Shown here: positions 8,218 through 17,343 of the stretch, in pieces | Position numbering within the stretch: position 1 is the first letter of the stretch | Layout of the letters: the number at the start of each line of letters is the position of its first letter | NCBI RefSeq assembly: GCF_000687165.1 | Contig: NZ_JMKU01000006.1 | Location: forward strand, 124,001 to 188,000 | Direction: 5' to 3' | DNA: 64,000 bases | Origin: Paracidovorax oryzae ATCC 19882 | GTDB lineage: Bacteria; Pseudomonadota; Gammaproteobacteria; Burkholderiales; Burkholderiaceae_C | Notes under the pieces: generated by a model | The model's database searches: none | What the model saw: the letters and a program-made list of their open reading frames with translations, nothing else | Told to the model about the DNA's origin: nothing | Translations under genes and position numbers: made by a program

Positions 8218-10001
8218 CAGGGCTGCCCGGCCGCGGAGGGCCGGCGGCGCAGCACCAGGAGCTGGTCGTTCCTGTCGGTGGGGCGGGGCAGCACCGCGGC
8301 GCGGTGCCAGCCGCGGCCGCGGGCCAGTTCGTGGACCGTGGCCTGCACGCCGGCATCGGCCACCAGCCACTCGCAGGGGCTCTCCCGCACTTCCGAGGGA
8401 AGCGCCACGGGCTGGAGGTTCCAGCCGCCGTGGTATTGCAGCCCGGCGATCTGGGCGCGGCTCAAGCCATAGACCAGCACGCACCCCGGCTCGGGACCGA
8501 GCACGCGCGCAAGATTCTCCACCTGCGGCCGGTAGCTGCGGCCGTAATCCAGTATGGGAAGAAAGAGGGTGTTGAGCAGCAGCCACGCGAGCGTGGCACC
8601 GCTGGCCGGCAGCACCAGGCTCTTCCAGATTTCCGTACGGTTGCGCGCGGCGCGCCACCATGCCAGCGCGCACCACACCGCGGTGGCGGCCAGCGCCACG
8701 CCGAACGCAACGGCGGAAAAACCCGTGGGGTAGCCGGGCGCGAGCTTGGCGACGTTGGCTGCCGGCTTCGCGGGCACGCCCGTCTGCACGGACACCCAGA
8801 TCACCCAGATGGTGATGGCCGACACGCTGAAGAACAGCAGGGTGAACCAGTCGATCAGCGAAGCGATGGCGCGGCGCAGCGTGGGCAGTGCGAACGCGGC
8901 CAGCGTGGCCAGGGCGGGCAGCCCGAGCAGCAGGGCCCGGTCGGCAGGGCTCGTCGTCAGGCAGCCCGCGACGGTAACGCCAACGAACCACAGGGGCAGC
9001 AGCAGGTGGCGATGGAGGGTGCGGCTGAAGATCTGCCGGCGCCAGCGCCAGGCCGTCCACAGCGCCAGGGGCCAGGCGGGCCACGCGAACCAGACCAACA
9101 GGCGTGCGAGGCTGCCCCATTCCTTGACCTCGCTCGCCGGGAGGATGCGCCAGCGCCACAGGTCCAGTGCCGTGGACAGCGCCGCCACGAGCAGCACCGG
9201 CACGGCCAGCGCCAGCCCCCACACCCATCCCGGCCGTGCGGTGCCCTGCAGGTCCGGCTCGGCAGGATCGCGGGCGGTCAACGCCACCAGCAGCGCGCCG
9301 CCGCCGCCGAGCAGGGCTGCCATGGTCGGTGCGCCGCTCAAGGCCAGCCCGAGCAGGCCGAGGCTGGCAGCCGCCAGGGAGATGAGCGGGCGACGCGGCA
9401 GGCTGGCCGCGGCAAAGAACAGCAGTGCGGTGCAGGCCAGTTGCGAGAGATAGCTCGTGACCTCGTGGGACAGCTGGGCGAGTCCCAGGCAGGCCAGCAA
9501 TGCGAGCAGCGCGCCGTCGGCCATGGCCCGCGCGTAATCGGACGGGGAGGCCTCCCCGCCGAAGGCGAAGGCCACCGGCTGCGCGCCAGGGCTGCGCGCG
9601 AGGTGGTACATGCCCCACCAGGTGGCGGCGAGCGTGAGAGCCAGCAGCGCGACGAATGGCAGCCGGGCGGCCATGTCCGCGGACAGCCAGGCGGGTGCGG
9701 CCCGCACGGCCAGCGCGCCGAGCCAGTAGGGCAGCAGCCCGTCGGTGTCGGGCGCCATGCCGCCCAGGGTCGGCGACATCCAGGGAGTGTTTCCCCGGGC
9801 CAGTTCCATCATGTAGCCGAATGCGGTCACGTCCGCGTTCTTCCAGGGCGAGCGGGCCACGAAGCCGGGCACGACGTAGGCCAGGCACAGCAGCAGCAGC
9901 GCCCAGCGCGGCAGCGGCCGCACGGCGTCCTGGGTCACGATGGCAGGGGTCGGAGGATTCACGCGTTCAATGCCGAAAAAATCGATCGAGAATAAAGGCA
10001 A
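8217..10001 (-). CDS. Membrane glycosyltransferase, ArnT/PMT-like (GT39-type fold)
   Basis: Up to 594 aa with ten or more hydrophobic segments and a C-terminal soluble part (from about residue 470). The N-terminal pattern (PGFVARSPWKNADVTAF followed by MELARGNTPWMSPTLGG) resembles the ArnT/PMT family, which transfers sugars from polyprenyl-phosphate carriers on the outer face of the inner membrane. The acceptor is not predictable. The first codon given is TTG; a GTG at 9962 (giving VNPPTPAIV) is a plausible alternative, and neither has a clear ribosome site. It is coupled to the downstream MATE gene. Confidence 0.7.
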   Translation of the reverse strand: MPLFSIDFFGIERVNPPTPAIVTQDAVRPLPRWALLLLCLAYVVPGFVARSPWKNADVTAFGYMMELARGNTPWMSPTLGGMAPDTDGLLPYWLGALAVRAAPAWLSADMAARLPFVALLALTLAATWWGMYHLARSPGAQPVAFAFGGEASPSDYARAMADGALLALLACLGLAQLSHEVTSYLSQLACTALLFFAAASLPRRPLISLAAASLGLLGLALSGAPTMAALLGGGGALLVALTARDPAEPDLQGTARPGWVWGLALAVPVLLVAALSTALDLWRWRILPASEVKEWGSLARLLVWFAWPAWPLALWTAWRWRRQIFSRTLHRHLLLPLWFVGVTVAGCLTTSPADRALLLGLPALATLAAFALPTLRRAIASLIDWFTLLFFSVSAITIWVIWVSVQTGVPAKPAANVAKLAPGYPTGFSAVAFGVALAATAVWCALAWWRAARNRTEIWKSLVLPASGATLAWLLLNTLFLPILDYGRSYRPQVENLARVLGPEPGCVLVYGLSRAQIAGLQYHGGWNLQPVALPSEVRESPCEWLVADAGVQATVHELARGRGWHRAAVLPRPTDRNDQLLVLRRRPSAAGQP

Positions 10002-10036
10002 AAGCCTGCGCGGAGCCAGCCGGCGGGCCGGGCAGT

Positions 10037-10070
10037 AAAAAAGGCAGCGCGGACGTGCCGGGCTGCCTTT
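10037..10070 (-). terminator. Rho-independent terminator of rpmE2
   Basis: On the minus strand AAAGGCAGC (10070-10062) pairs with GCTGCCTTT (10048-10040) and runs on into TTT. It lies about 65 bases after the L31 stop. The A/T ends of the stem make it possibly bidirectional, but the glycosyltransferase on the same strand starts only about 35 bases further on. Confidence 0.75.
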
Positions 10071-10136
10071 GGCGGGATGCGGGTGCGGAATGCCATGCGG
10101 CCATCCGTGCCGCCCCGGGTCCGGTGGACCGCTGGA

Positions 10137-10397
10137 TTACTTCGCGGCGGCCGTCTTGCCGAAGCGGTTGCGGAAGCGCTCGACGCGGCCGCCCATGTTG
10201 TCCACCGACTTCTGCGTGCCGGTGTAGAAAGGATGCGATTCGCTGGAGGTGTCCAGCTTGAAGAGCGGCAGTTCGCGGCCGTCGTCGGTCTTGCCGGTTT
10301 CCTTGGTGTTCACGCAGGAACGGGTGACGAACTTGAAGCCGTTGGACAGGTCCACGAAGAGCACTTCGCGGTAGTTGGGGTGAATGCCTTCTTTCAT
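10137..10397 (-). CDS. rpmE2: 50S ribosomal protein L31 type B
   Basis: 86 aa component of the large ribosomal subunit near the central protuberance. It begins MKEGIHPNYREVLFVD and contains the family stretch SESHPFYTGTQKSVD. Only one cysteine (in RSCVNTKE) is present, so it lacks the zinc-binding Cys set of L31A and belongs to the zinc-free B type. The ribosome site AAAGGACC precedes the ATG. A GATAAT hexamer on the minus strand at 10484-10479 could be its -10. It is single-gene, with its own terminator. Confidence 0.95.
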   Translation of the reverse strand: MKEGIHPNYREVLFVDLSNGFKFVTRSCVNTKETGKTDDGRELPLFKLDTSSESHPFYTGTQKSVDNMGGRVERFRNRFGKTAAAK

Positions 10398-10546
10398 GGC
10401 ATGGTCCTTTCAAGGGGGCTGCTGCGGGAGCCACGCCGCACCCATTGCGACGCACTTTCCGCTTCGAAAAAGCCTACCATTATCGCATAACCGCGCAAAG
10501 AAGCGCCAGCCCCGGGTGCGGGGCCTTCCATGGGAACCCCTCCATC

Positions 10547-11767
10547 TTGCGTCTGCTGCACACTTCCGACTGGCACCTGGGCCAGCATTTCATGGGCAAG
10601 AGCCGCCAGGCCGAGCACCGTGCGTTCATCGACTGGCTGGCCGCGCAGGCGGCTGCCCGCCAGGCCGATGCCGTGCTGCTGGCCGGCGATGTGTTCGACA
10701 CCTCTGCCCCGCCCAGCCATGCCCGCGAGCTCTACCACCACGCCGTGCTGTCGCTGCGCGAGGCCGGGACCGCACTGGTGGTGCTGGGCGGCAATCACGA
10801 TTCTGCCGCAGTGCTGGGCGAGAGCCGCGCGCTGCTGGCCGAACTGGGCACCCGCGTGGTGCCCTGCGCGGCCGCCACGCCCGCGGAGCAGGTGCTGGTG
10901 CTGCATCGGCGCAGCGGCGGGCCGGGGGCCGTTCTGTGCGCGGTGCCGTACCTGCGCCCGCGGGAGCTGCTGCTCAGCCTGCCCGGCGAGAGCGCCGCGG
11001 ACAAGCGGATGGCGCTGCAGCAGGCGATCCGCGCGCACTACGGTGCGCTCTTCGAGATCGCACGCGAACGCAGCGCGTCGCTGGGCGGCCTGCCGATCGT
11101 GGCCACCGGCCACCTCGCCACCGTGGGCGCCACGGGCGGCGACGCCGTGCGGGACATCTACGTCGGCACGCTGGAGGCCTTCCCGACCGATGCATTTCCC
11201 GCGGCGGACTACATCGCCCTCGGGCACATCCACCAGCCGATGAAGGTGGGCGGGCACGAGCACATCCGCTACTGTGGATCGCCGATACCGCTGGGCTTCG
11301 ACGAGGCGGCGCAGCGCAAGGAAGTCCTGCAGGTGGATTTCGACTTGGCAGGCCTGCAGTCGGTCGCGCCGCTGCCGGTGCCGTGCTTCCAGCCGATGGC
11401 GTCCCTGCGGGGCACCCTCGCCACCCTGCCTGCGGAGCTCGCCACCGCTGCGCGGGCCGGCACGCCGGAAACGCCCGCGTGGCTCGACGTGGAGGTGGCC
11501 GGCGACGACTACCTGCCCGACCTGCAGGCGCGCGTCGCGGCGATGGCCGACGGCCTGCCCGTGGAGGTGCTGCGGGTGCGCCGCGCGCGCGGCGGCGCCG
11601 CTCCGGCCCTCGTGCCCGTCGCCCGCGAGACGCTCGACGAGCTGGCCCCCGGCGACGTGTTCGAGCGCCGCCTGCGGGAGGAGTCGCTGGACGAGGCACT
11701 GCGGGAGCGGCTTGCGGCCATGCACCGGGGCGTGCTGTCCGATCTGCAGGAAGAGGGGGCGGGATGA
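10547..11767 (+). CDS. sbcD: Exonuclease subunit SbcD (Mre11-type nuclease)
   Basis: 406 aa from the TTG at 10547; the frame is open further upstream but homologous sequence begins at LRLLHTSDWHLGQ. It is the metal-dependent nuclease of SbcCD, which cuts hairpins and blocked DNA ends. Phosphoesterase motifs are clear: HTSDWHLG, LAGDVFD, LGGNHDS, ATGHLA and ALGHIHQP. The C-terminal capping/SbcC-binding part follows from about residue 270. Its stop overlaps the ATG of sbcC (ATGA), the usual coupling of the pair. Start choice is the main uncertainty. Confidence 0.92.
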   Translation: MRLLHTSDWHLGQHFMGKSRQAEHRAFIDWLAAQAAARQADAVLLAGDVFDTSAPPSHARELYHHAVLSLREAGTALVVLGGNHDSAAVLGESRALLAELGTRVVPCAAATPAEQVLVLHRRSGGPGAVLCAVPYLRPRELLLSLPGESAADKRMALQQAIRAHYGALFEIARERSASLGGLPIVATGHLATVGATGGDAVRDIYVGTLEAFPTDAFPAADYIALGHIHQPMKVGGHEHIRYCGSPIPLGFDEAAQRKEVLQVDFDLAGLQSVAPLPVPCFQPMASLRGTLATLPAELATAARAGTPETPAWLDVEVAGDDYLPDLQARVAAMADGLPVEVLRVRRARGGAAPALVPVARETLDELAPGDVFERRLREESLDEALRERLAAMHRGVLSDLQEEGAG

Positions 11768-14700
11768 GGATTCTGTCGCTGCGGTTGAAGAACCTCAATT
11801 CGCTGAAGGGCGAGTGGCGCATCGATTTCACGCAGGTGCCGTTCTCGGACGGCGGGCTGTTCGCCATCACCGGACCCACGGGCGCGGGCAAGACCACGCT
11901 GCTCGACGCGATCTGCCTGGCGCTCTACCACCAGACGCCGCGCATCGGTGGTGTCTCGCAGGGGGGCAACGAACTGATGACGCGGCACACCGCCGAATGC
12001 CTCGCCGAGGTGGAGTTCGCCGTCCCCGGGGGGCGCTACCGGGCCTTCTGGAGCCAGCGGCGTGCCCGGGACCGACCCGACGGCGCGCTGCAGCCCGCGC
12101 AGGTGGAACTGGCGGAGATCCTCGCAGCTGATGGCACGGCCCGCCCGGTCACGAGCAAGGTGCAGGAAAAATTGAAGCACGTCGAAACGCTGACAGGGCT
12201 GGATTTCGGGCGCTTCACCAAGTCGATGCTGCTCGCCCAGGGGGGCTTCGCGGCCTTCCTGGAGGCGCCGGCCGGCAAGCGCGCGGAACTGCTTGAAGAG
12301 CTGACGGGCACGGACATCTACGGACGCATCTCCCAGCGCGTGCACGAGCGCGCGCGCGACGCGAGGACCGCGCTGGAGGCGGCGCGCGCCCGGGCTGGAG
12401 GCGTCGAGCTGCTGGATGCGGCGGCCCGCGGCGCGCTGGAGCAGGAGGCGGCGGGCCTGGAGGCGCGACTGGGCTCTCTTCGTGCCCGGCGCGCCGAGGC
12501 CGGGAAGGAGCGCGAGTGGTTCGGTGCCGTGGAGCGGGCGCGGCAGCGCAGTGCTGCCGCACAGGCCGGCGCCACCGCCGCGGAAGGTGCCTGGGCCGCG
12601 CGGGATGCCGACGTGCAGCGCCTGCGGCGCGCCGAGCCGGCCATGCGCCTGTCACCCGTGCACGCGGCGTGGCAGTCGGCGCAGCAGGCGGAGGCCACCT
12701 GCATGCTGCGGCTGCGGGAAAGCACCGACCGGCTGGCCGAAGCCGCCACGGCGCATGCCCTGGCGCTGGGCCGTGCGGCCGTGGTGAGCCAGCATCTCTC
12801 GGTGCTGCGGCTCGGCGAGTGGCAGGCGGGCCGCGAGGCCCTCGCGGCGCTGGAAGCCGGGGGCATCGACGATCCGCGCCACACGGCGCTCGCAGGGCGG
12901 CTGGGCGACTGGCGCGGCCGCTTCAAGGCGCGGGCCCTGTTGCAGGAAGAGATCGGCCGCACACGAACGCAGCAGCAGGAGGCGGCAGATCGGTGCACCG
13001 AGCACGAACGGCTGCTGCAGGCCGCGGGCGAGGCTGCGCGACTTGCCGATGCCGCGCAGGCCGACGCGCAAGTGGGCGCAGAGCAAGCCCGTGGCGCCTA
13101 CGTGGAGCGGCTGGCGGGCCGGGATGAGGCCTATTGGCGCGAAGAGCCGCTGCGGCTCGCCAAGCAGGGGCATCTCTGGGTGCAGGCGCGGGAGTGCCGG
13201 GAGCGCATGGACGCACAGCGTGTGGAACAGGCGCGGCGATCGGCGGAGGAGTCGCAGCGGCAAGGGCGGGTGGTTGCGCTGGAGGCATCGCTGCAGCAAC
13301 TCGCCGCGCGCCATGCCGATGGCCAGCAGCGCGTGCGCGACCAGGAACGCCTGCTTGCGCAGGAGCGGCGCATCCAGTCGCTGGAAGCCCACCGGCAGCA
13401 ACTGCGGCCCGGCGAATCCTGTCCGCTCTGCGGTGCCACTGAACACCCGGCCCTGGCGGCCTACGAAGCCCTGGACGTGTCCGCCACCGAAGCGGCGCTG
13501 GAGAACGCAAGGCGCGTGCTGGACACCATCGCTGACGAGCGGCGCCAGTCCGAAGCCACGCTGGCCGCGCTGCGTGCGCAGCAGACACGCGCCCGGGAAG
13601 ATGCAGAAGCTTGCGAGCGCTCGGTGGCAGAGCTGGAGGACCGCTGGCAGACGCTGTGTGCGGCCCTGGAGTGGCCCGCCGATCACACCGACAGCGCGTT
13701 GCTGGAGGACGCGCAGCGCCGGCATGCCCAGGCCGTGGGCGAGGTGCAGGCCCATGGCGCTGAACTCGCCCGGGCACGCGAGCGCGGCGAAGCGGCACAA
13801 CGCGCGCTGCAGCAGGCCGAGCGCGATGCCGGCGCGGCGCGGCAGGCGTTAGCACTGGCGGAGCGGGATCTCCAGGCCCGGAAGCAGCAACTGCAGGCGC
13901 TGGCGGAGACGCTCGATCGTCTGGCAGCGGACTTGAAGGGCATGGAGAGCGAACTGGCGCAGGAACTTGCCGACCACGGGTACGACCTGCCCGCACAGCC
14001 AGGGCGCTGGTTGCAGGAGCGGACGCGCGAACTGGAGGCATGGCAGGCCGCCTGCGCCCGCCGGCAGGGCCTGCTGGCGCAACTGCCGCTGCAGCAGCAG
14101 AGGGCGGAGCACGCAGGCGCCGTGGCGCAACAGTGGGCGCAGCGGCGGGATGCGCTGCTGGTGGCCTCGGAAGGCAACACCTTGCGCGAGGAAGGTGCCG
14201 GGCATCCGGACTGTGAAGGGATGGCGCCCGGACGACTGGAAGAGCTGCTGCAGCAAGCAGCACAGGCCGTGCAGACCCATGCCGCGGCCCTGGCCACCCT
14301 GGGCGGCACGCGGGACGCGCAGCAGCAGGCATGGGTGCTGGCGGCCGAAGAGGTGACACGCAGCGCCGCCGCCTGGACCACCGCGCTGGCAGAAAGCCCC
14401 TTCACGAACGCCGAGGACTTCCTCGCGGCACGGCTGGAGCCGGCCGAGCGGCAGGCCCTGCAGGATGGCGTGGAAAACGCCCGGCAGGCGCTCACCGCTG
14501 CCCAGGCGCTGCACCACGAAGCCGCACAAGGCCTGGACGCGCTGCTGTCCGCTCCGTTATCGGACCGCCCGTTGCCCGAGGTGGAGGCCGAGCTGGCCGA
14601 CCTGGAGGCGCAGAGCACGCAGGCCGCCCAGCGCCAGGGAGAGATCGCCGGCAGGCTGCGGGAGGACGCACGCCGGCGCGAGGGCCTGCAGGCGTTGCTC

Positions 14701-15267
14701 GCGGACATCGCGGCGCTCGAGGCCGATGCCGACGCGTGGCAGCACCTGAACGGCCTGATCGGCTCGGCCGACGGGGCGAAATACCGCAAGTTCGCCCAGG
14801 GACTGACGCTGGACCACCTCGTGCACCTCGCCAACCTGCGGCTGCAGCGGCTGCACGGCCGCTACCAGCTCGCCCGCCGCGCCGGAGGCGAACTCGAGAT
14901 GGAGGTGATCGACACCTGGCAGGCCGACGTGGCGCGCGACACGCGCACGCTGTCGGGTGGCGAGAGCTTCCTCGTGAGCCTGGCTCTGGCGCTGGCGCTC
15001 TCCGACCTCGTGAGCCACAAGACCCGCATCGACTCGCTGTTCCTCGACGAAGGTTTCGGCACGCTGGACCCGGACACGCTGGAGATCGCGCTCGATGCGC
15101 TGGACAGCCTGCAGTCCGGCGGCAAGGCGATCGGCATCATCAGCCACGTGGAGGCGGTGAAGGACCGCATTCCCGTGCAGATCCGCGTGCGCAAGGGCGT
15201 GGGCCTGGGCTACAGCGCGCTGGAGCGTCGCTTTGCCGTGACCACCGGAAGCAGCAGCGGCAGCTGA
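11764..15267 (+). CDS. sbcC: Exonuclease subunit SbcC (Rad50-type SMC ATPase)
   Basis: 1167 aa. Walker A GPTGAGKTTLLDA lies near residue 40; two long Ala/Glu/Arg/Gln-rich coiled-coil arms flank a zinc hook CPLC near residue 558 (GESCPLCGATEHP). The C-terminal half-ATPase has signature LSGGESF and Walker B/D-loop LFLDEGFGTLDPD. SbcC clamps DNA and gates the SbcD nuclease. Start ATG lies within the sbcD stop. The coiled coil is very rich in Gln and Ala, which makes the other frames look open; those are not genes. Confidence 0.96.
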   Translation: MRILSLRLKNLNSLKGEWRIDFTQVPFSDGGLFAITGPTGAGKTTLLDAICLALYHQTPRIGGVSQGGNELMTRHTAECLAEVEFAVPGGRYRAFWSQRRARDRPDGALQPAQVELAEILAADGTARPVTSKVQEKLKHVETLTGLDFGRFTKSMLLAQGGFAAFLEAPAGKRAELLEELTGTDIYGRISQRVHERARDARTALEAARARAGGVELLDAAARGALEQEAAGLEARLGSLRARRAEAGKEREWFGAVERARQRSAAAQAGATAAEGAWAARDADVQRLRRAEPAMRLSPVHAAWQSAQQAEATCMLRLRESTDRLAEAATAHALALGRAAVVSQHLSVLRLGEWQAGREALAALEAGGIDDPRHTALAGRLGDWRGRFKARALLQEEIGRTRTQQQEAADRCTEHERLLQAAGEAARLADAAQADAQVGAEQARGAYVERLAGRDEAYWREEPLRLAKQGHLWVQARECRERMDAQRVEQARRSAEESQRQGRVVALEASLQQLAARHADGQQRVRDQERLLAQERRIQSLEAHRQQLRPGESCPLCGATEHPALAAYEALDVSATEAALENARRVLDTIADERRQSEATLAALRAQQTRAREDAEACERSVAELEDRWQTLCAALEWPADHTDSALLEDAQRRHAQAVGEVQAHGAELARARERGEAAQRALQQAERDAGAARQALALAERDLQARKQQLQALAETLDRLAADLKGMESELAQELADHGYDLPAQPGRWLQERTRELEAWQAACARRQGLLAQLPLQQQRAEHAGAVAQQWAQRRDALLVASEGNTLREEGAGHPDCEGMAPGRLEELLQQAAQAVQTHAAALATLGGTRDAQQQAWVLAAEEVTRSAAAWTTALAESPFTNAEDFLAARLEPAERQALQDGVENARQALTAAQALHHEAAQGLDALLSAPLSDRPLPEVEAELADLEAQSTQAAQRQGEIAGRLREDARRREGLQALLADIAALEADADAWQHLNGLIGSADGAKYRKFAQGLTLDHLVHLANLRLQRLHGRYQLARRAGGELEMEVIDTWQADVARDTRTLSGGESFLVSLALALALSDLVSHKTRIDSLFLDEGFGTLDPDTLEIALDALDSLQSGGKAIGIISHVEAVKDRIPVQIRVRKGVGLGYSALERRFAVTTGSSSGS

Positions 15268-15290
15268 CCCGACGCCAGGGGCAAGATGCG

Positions 15291-15322
15291 AAAAGGCCCC
15301 GCCGCGTCGCCGCAGCGGGGCC
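15291..15322 (-). terminator. Rho-independent terminator after rho
   Basis: Minus-strand GGCCCCGC (15322-15315) pairs with GCGGGGCC (15302-15295) followed by TTTT at 15294-15291. It lies 32 bases past the rho stop. It also faces the end of sbcC but has no T-run in that direction. Confidence 0.6.
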
Positions 15323-15353
15323 CGGGGCCCTTCGCAGGAGTGCGCGGCGCGGA

Positions 15354-16616
15354 TCAGCCGCCGCGGCGCATCATGTCGAAGAAATCGACGTTGGTCTTGG
15401 TGGCCTTCATGTTCTTGATCATCAGCTCCATGCTTTCGATCTCGTCCATGTTGTAGAGGAACTGGCGCAGGATCCGCGTCTTCTGCAGGATTTCCGGGGG
15501 CAGCAGCAGTTCTTCGCGGCGAGTGCCGCTCTTGTTGAGCTCGATCGCCGGGAACACGCGCTTTTCATACAGGCGGCGGTTCAGGTGGATCTCGCTGTTG
15601 CCGGTGCCCTTGAATTCCTCGAAGATCACTTCGTCCATGCGGCTGCCGGTGTCCACCAGCGCCGTGGCGATGATGGTGAGCGACCCGCCTTCTTCCACCT
15701 TGCGCGCGGCGCCGAAGAAGCGCTTGGGTCGCTGCAGCGCAGCGGCGTCCACGCCGCCCGACAGCACCTTGCCGGAAGAGGGCACGACGTTGTTGTAGGC
15801 ACGGGCCAGGCGGGTGATGGAGTCCAGCAGGATCACCACGTCCTTCTTCAGTTCGACCAGGCGCTTGGCGCGCTCGATCACCATCTCGGCCACGTGCACG
15901 TGGCGGGCGGCGGGCTCGTCGAAGGTGGAGGCGATGATCTCGCCCTTGACCGTGCGCTGCATCTCGGTCACTTCTTCAGGGCGCTCGTCCACCAGCAGCA
16001 CCATCAGATGCACGTCGGGGTTGTTGGCCGTGATGGCGTGGGCGATGTGCTGCATCATCATCGTCTTGCCGCTCTTGGGCGGCGCGACGATCAGCGCGCG
16101 CTGGCCGCGGCCGATGGGGGCGATGATGTCGATGATCCGGCCCGTGATGTTCTCGTCGCCCTTCATGTCGCGCTCGAGCTTCATCTGCTCCTTGGGGAAC
16201 AGCGGGGTCAGGTTCTCGAACATGACCTTGTGCTTGTTCTGCTCCGGCGGGCCGCCGTTCACGGCGTCGAGCTTGGTCAGCGCGAAGTAGCGCTCGCCGT
16301 CCTTCGGCGTGCGGACCTCGCCCTCGATCATGTCGCCCGTGTGCAGGTTGAAGCGGCGCACCTGGCTCGGGGAGATGTAGATGTCGTCCGTGCTCGCGGT
16401 GTAGCTCGTGTCCGGGCTGCGCAGGAAGCCGAAGCCGTCGGGCAGGATTTCCAGCACGCCGTCTGCGAAGACCTGCTCGCCCGCCTTCGCGCGCTTCTTG
16501 ATGATCGCGAACATCAGCTCCTGCTTGCGCATGCGCCCGGTGTTCTCGATCTCCAGCTCTTCGGCCTGCTTCAGCACTTCGGACACGTGCAGTGCCTTGA
16601 GTTCGTTTAGATGCAT
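15354..16616 (-). CDS. rho: Transcription termination factor Rho
   Basis: 420 aa hexameric RNA-dependent helicase. The N-terminal helical domain and cold-shock-type RNA-binding fold occupy residues 1-130 ([12 protein letters not shown] is the RNP-like strand). The ATPase core has Walker A APPKSGKT near residue 180, Walker [17 protein letters not shown], the Q-loop region [10 protein letters not shown] and R-loop following [12 protein letters not shown]. The start is at MHLNELK. Its ribosome site is buried in a small hairpin (see 16624-16638), consistent with control of rho synthesis. It has its own terminator. Confidence 0.97.
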   Translation of the reverse strand: MHLNELKALHVSEVLKQAEELEIENTGRMRKQELMFAIIKKRAKAGEQVFADGVLEILPDGFGFLRSPDTSYTASTDDIYISPSQVRRFNLHTGDMIEGEVRTPKDGERYFALTKLDAVNGGPPEQNKHKVMFENLTPLFPKEQMKLERDMKGDENITGRIIDIIAPIGRGQRALIVAPPKSGKTMMMQHIAHAITANNPDVHLMVLLVDERPEEVTEMQRTVKGEIIASTFDEPAARHVHVAEMVIERAKRLVELKKDVVILLDSITRLARAYNNVVPSSGKVLSGGVDAAALQRPKRFFGAARKVEEGGSLTIIATALVDTGSRMDEVIFEEFKGTGNSEIHLNRRLYEKRVFPAIELNKSGTRREELLLPPEILQKTRILRQFLYNMDEIESMELMIKNMKATKTNVDFFDMMRRGG

Positions 16617-16623
16617 GGGGGTG

Positions 16624-16638
16624 ACTCCGGAACGGAGT
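16624..16638 (-). promoter_or_regulatory. Stem-loop sequestering the rho ribosome site
   Basis: Reading the minus strand, ACTCCG (16638-16633), loop TTC, CGGAGT (16629-16624) form a 6-base-pair hairpin. The GGAG Shine-Dalgarno (16628-16625) is in the 3' arm, 8 bases before the ATG at 16616. The pairing is seen directly; a regulatory effect is inferred. Confidence 0.5.
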
Positions 16639-16827
16639 AAATAGGAATTCAGGAGGAGACCGCATGCCGTGGGGACTGCTCATGGCGTCCAGGCGGGTCT
16701 GGGGGATCTGCGACGGGGGCCGTTGCTGGGCTGGCCCGGTGATCGATGCGGATTATGACAGGAAAAGACGCCCGCTCATCAGGGACTCTGCGCGGGTGCC
16801 GGCAAGTGCCCGCCGGAAGGGGAAGGG

Positions 16828-16863
16828 CCGGTGCGCAAGCGGCATGCAGGCCTGGCGCACCGG
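16828..16863 (-). terminator. Hairpin downstream of trxA, possible terminator
   Basis: CCGGTGCGC at 16828-16836 pairs perfectly with GCGCACCGG at 16855-16863. It begins 17 bases after the trxA stop. The tract that follows on the minus strand is C/T mixed (CCCTTCCCCTTCC), not a clean U-run, so it may be a weak terminator or an RNA-stabilising hairpin. The rest of 16617-16879 is the rho leader; I see no ORF there. Confidence 0.4.
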
Positions 16864-16879
16864 GGGGCTGGCAGGCGGC

Positions 16880-17212
16880 TCAGGCGAGCTGCTGGTCGAT
16901 GAAGGACGTCAGTTGCGCCTTGCTCATCGCGCCGACCTTCGTGGCGGCGAGCTGGCCGTCCTTGAACAGCATGAGCGTGGGGATGCCGCGGATGCCGAAC
17001 TTGGCGGGCACTTCACGGTTCTCGTCCACGTTCATCTTGGCGACGGTGAGCTTGCCCTGGTAGGAGTCCGCGACTTCGTCGAGGATGGGGGCGATCATCT
17101 TGCACGGGCCGCACCATTCGGCCCAGTAGTCCACCAGTACCGTGGTGCCGGGTTGCAGCACGTCGGCTTCGAAGCTGGCGTCGGAGATGTGTTTGATCAG
17201 TTCGCTGGCCAT
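16880..17212 (-). CDS. trxA: Thioredoxin 1
   Basis: 110 aa cytoplasmic disulfide reductase with the active site WCGPCK at about residues 31-36 and the cis-proline loop [11 protein letters not shown]. It donates electrons to ribonucleotide reductase, peroxiredoxins and others. The ATG is preceded by AAGGAACG. It is divergent from the AddB-like gene with a 116-base spacer and upstream of rho on the same strand, as in many proteobacteria. Confidence 0.97.
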   Translation of the reverse strand: MASELIKHISDASFEADVLQPGTTVLVDYWAEWCGPCKMIAPILDEVADSYQGKLTVAKMNVDENREVPAKFGIRGIPTLMLFKDGQLAATKVGAMSKAQLTSFIDQQLA

Positions 17213-17311
17213 GGCGCGTTCCTTGTGGAGGCGAATAAATGGATTGTGGGGAAGGGTGCGGATACAGTCCTGGGATTGTGACAGAAAGACATTCCCTGCT
17301 CGATGTGGTGG

Positions 17312-17343
17312 ATAGCGACTCAGGCGCTATGACAGTCATAGCG
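17312..17343 (+). repeat. Alternating inverted repeats over the addB start codon
   Basis: The hexamer ATAGCG occurs at 17312-17317 and 17338-17343 and its complement CGCTAT at 17325-17330, each 13 bases apart. The right-hand pair is part of a perfect 19-base inverted repeat, CGCTATGAC-A-GTCATAGCG (17325-17343), which contains the predicted ATG at 17329. Two mutually exclusive hairpins are possible in the mRNA, or the DNA could be an operator. Confidence 0.6.

Noticed and set aside
14331-16610. 759-codon plus-strand frame running from sbcC through rho
   Set aside because: Overlaps the sbcC end in another frame and the whole of rho in antisense; no plausible domains.
17266-17297. Possible LexA box before addB (CTG...CAG around the GTGACAG phrase)
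   Set aside because: The spacing is CTG-N9-CAG, not the CTGT-N8-ACAG needed, and the inner bases do not match.
17239-17328. Upstream start for addB with a good GGAGG site
   Set aside because: The 30 added residues look unconserved and Cys/Gly-rich; kept only as an alternative start. N-terminal evidence would decide.
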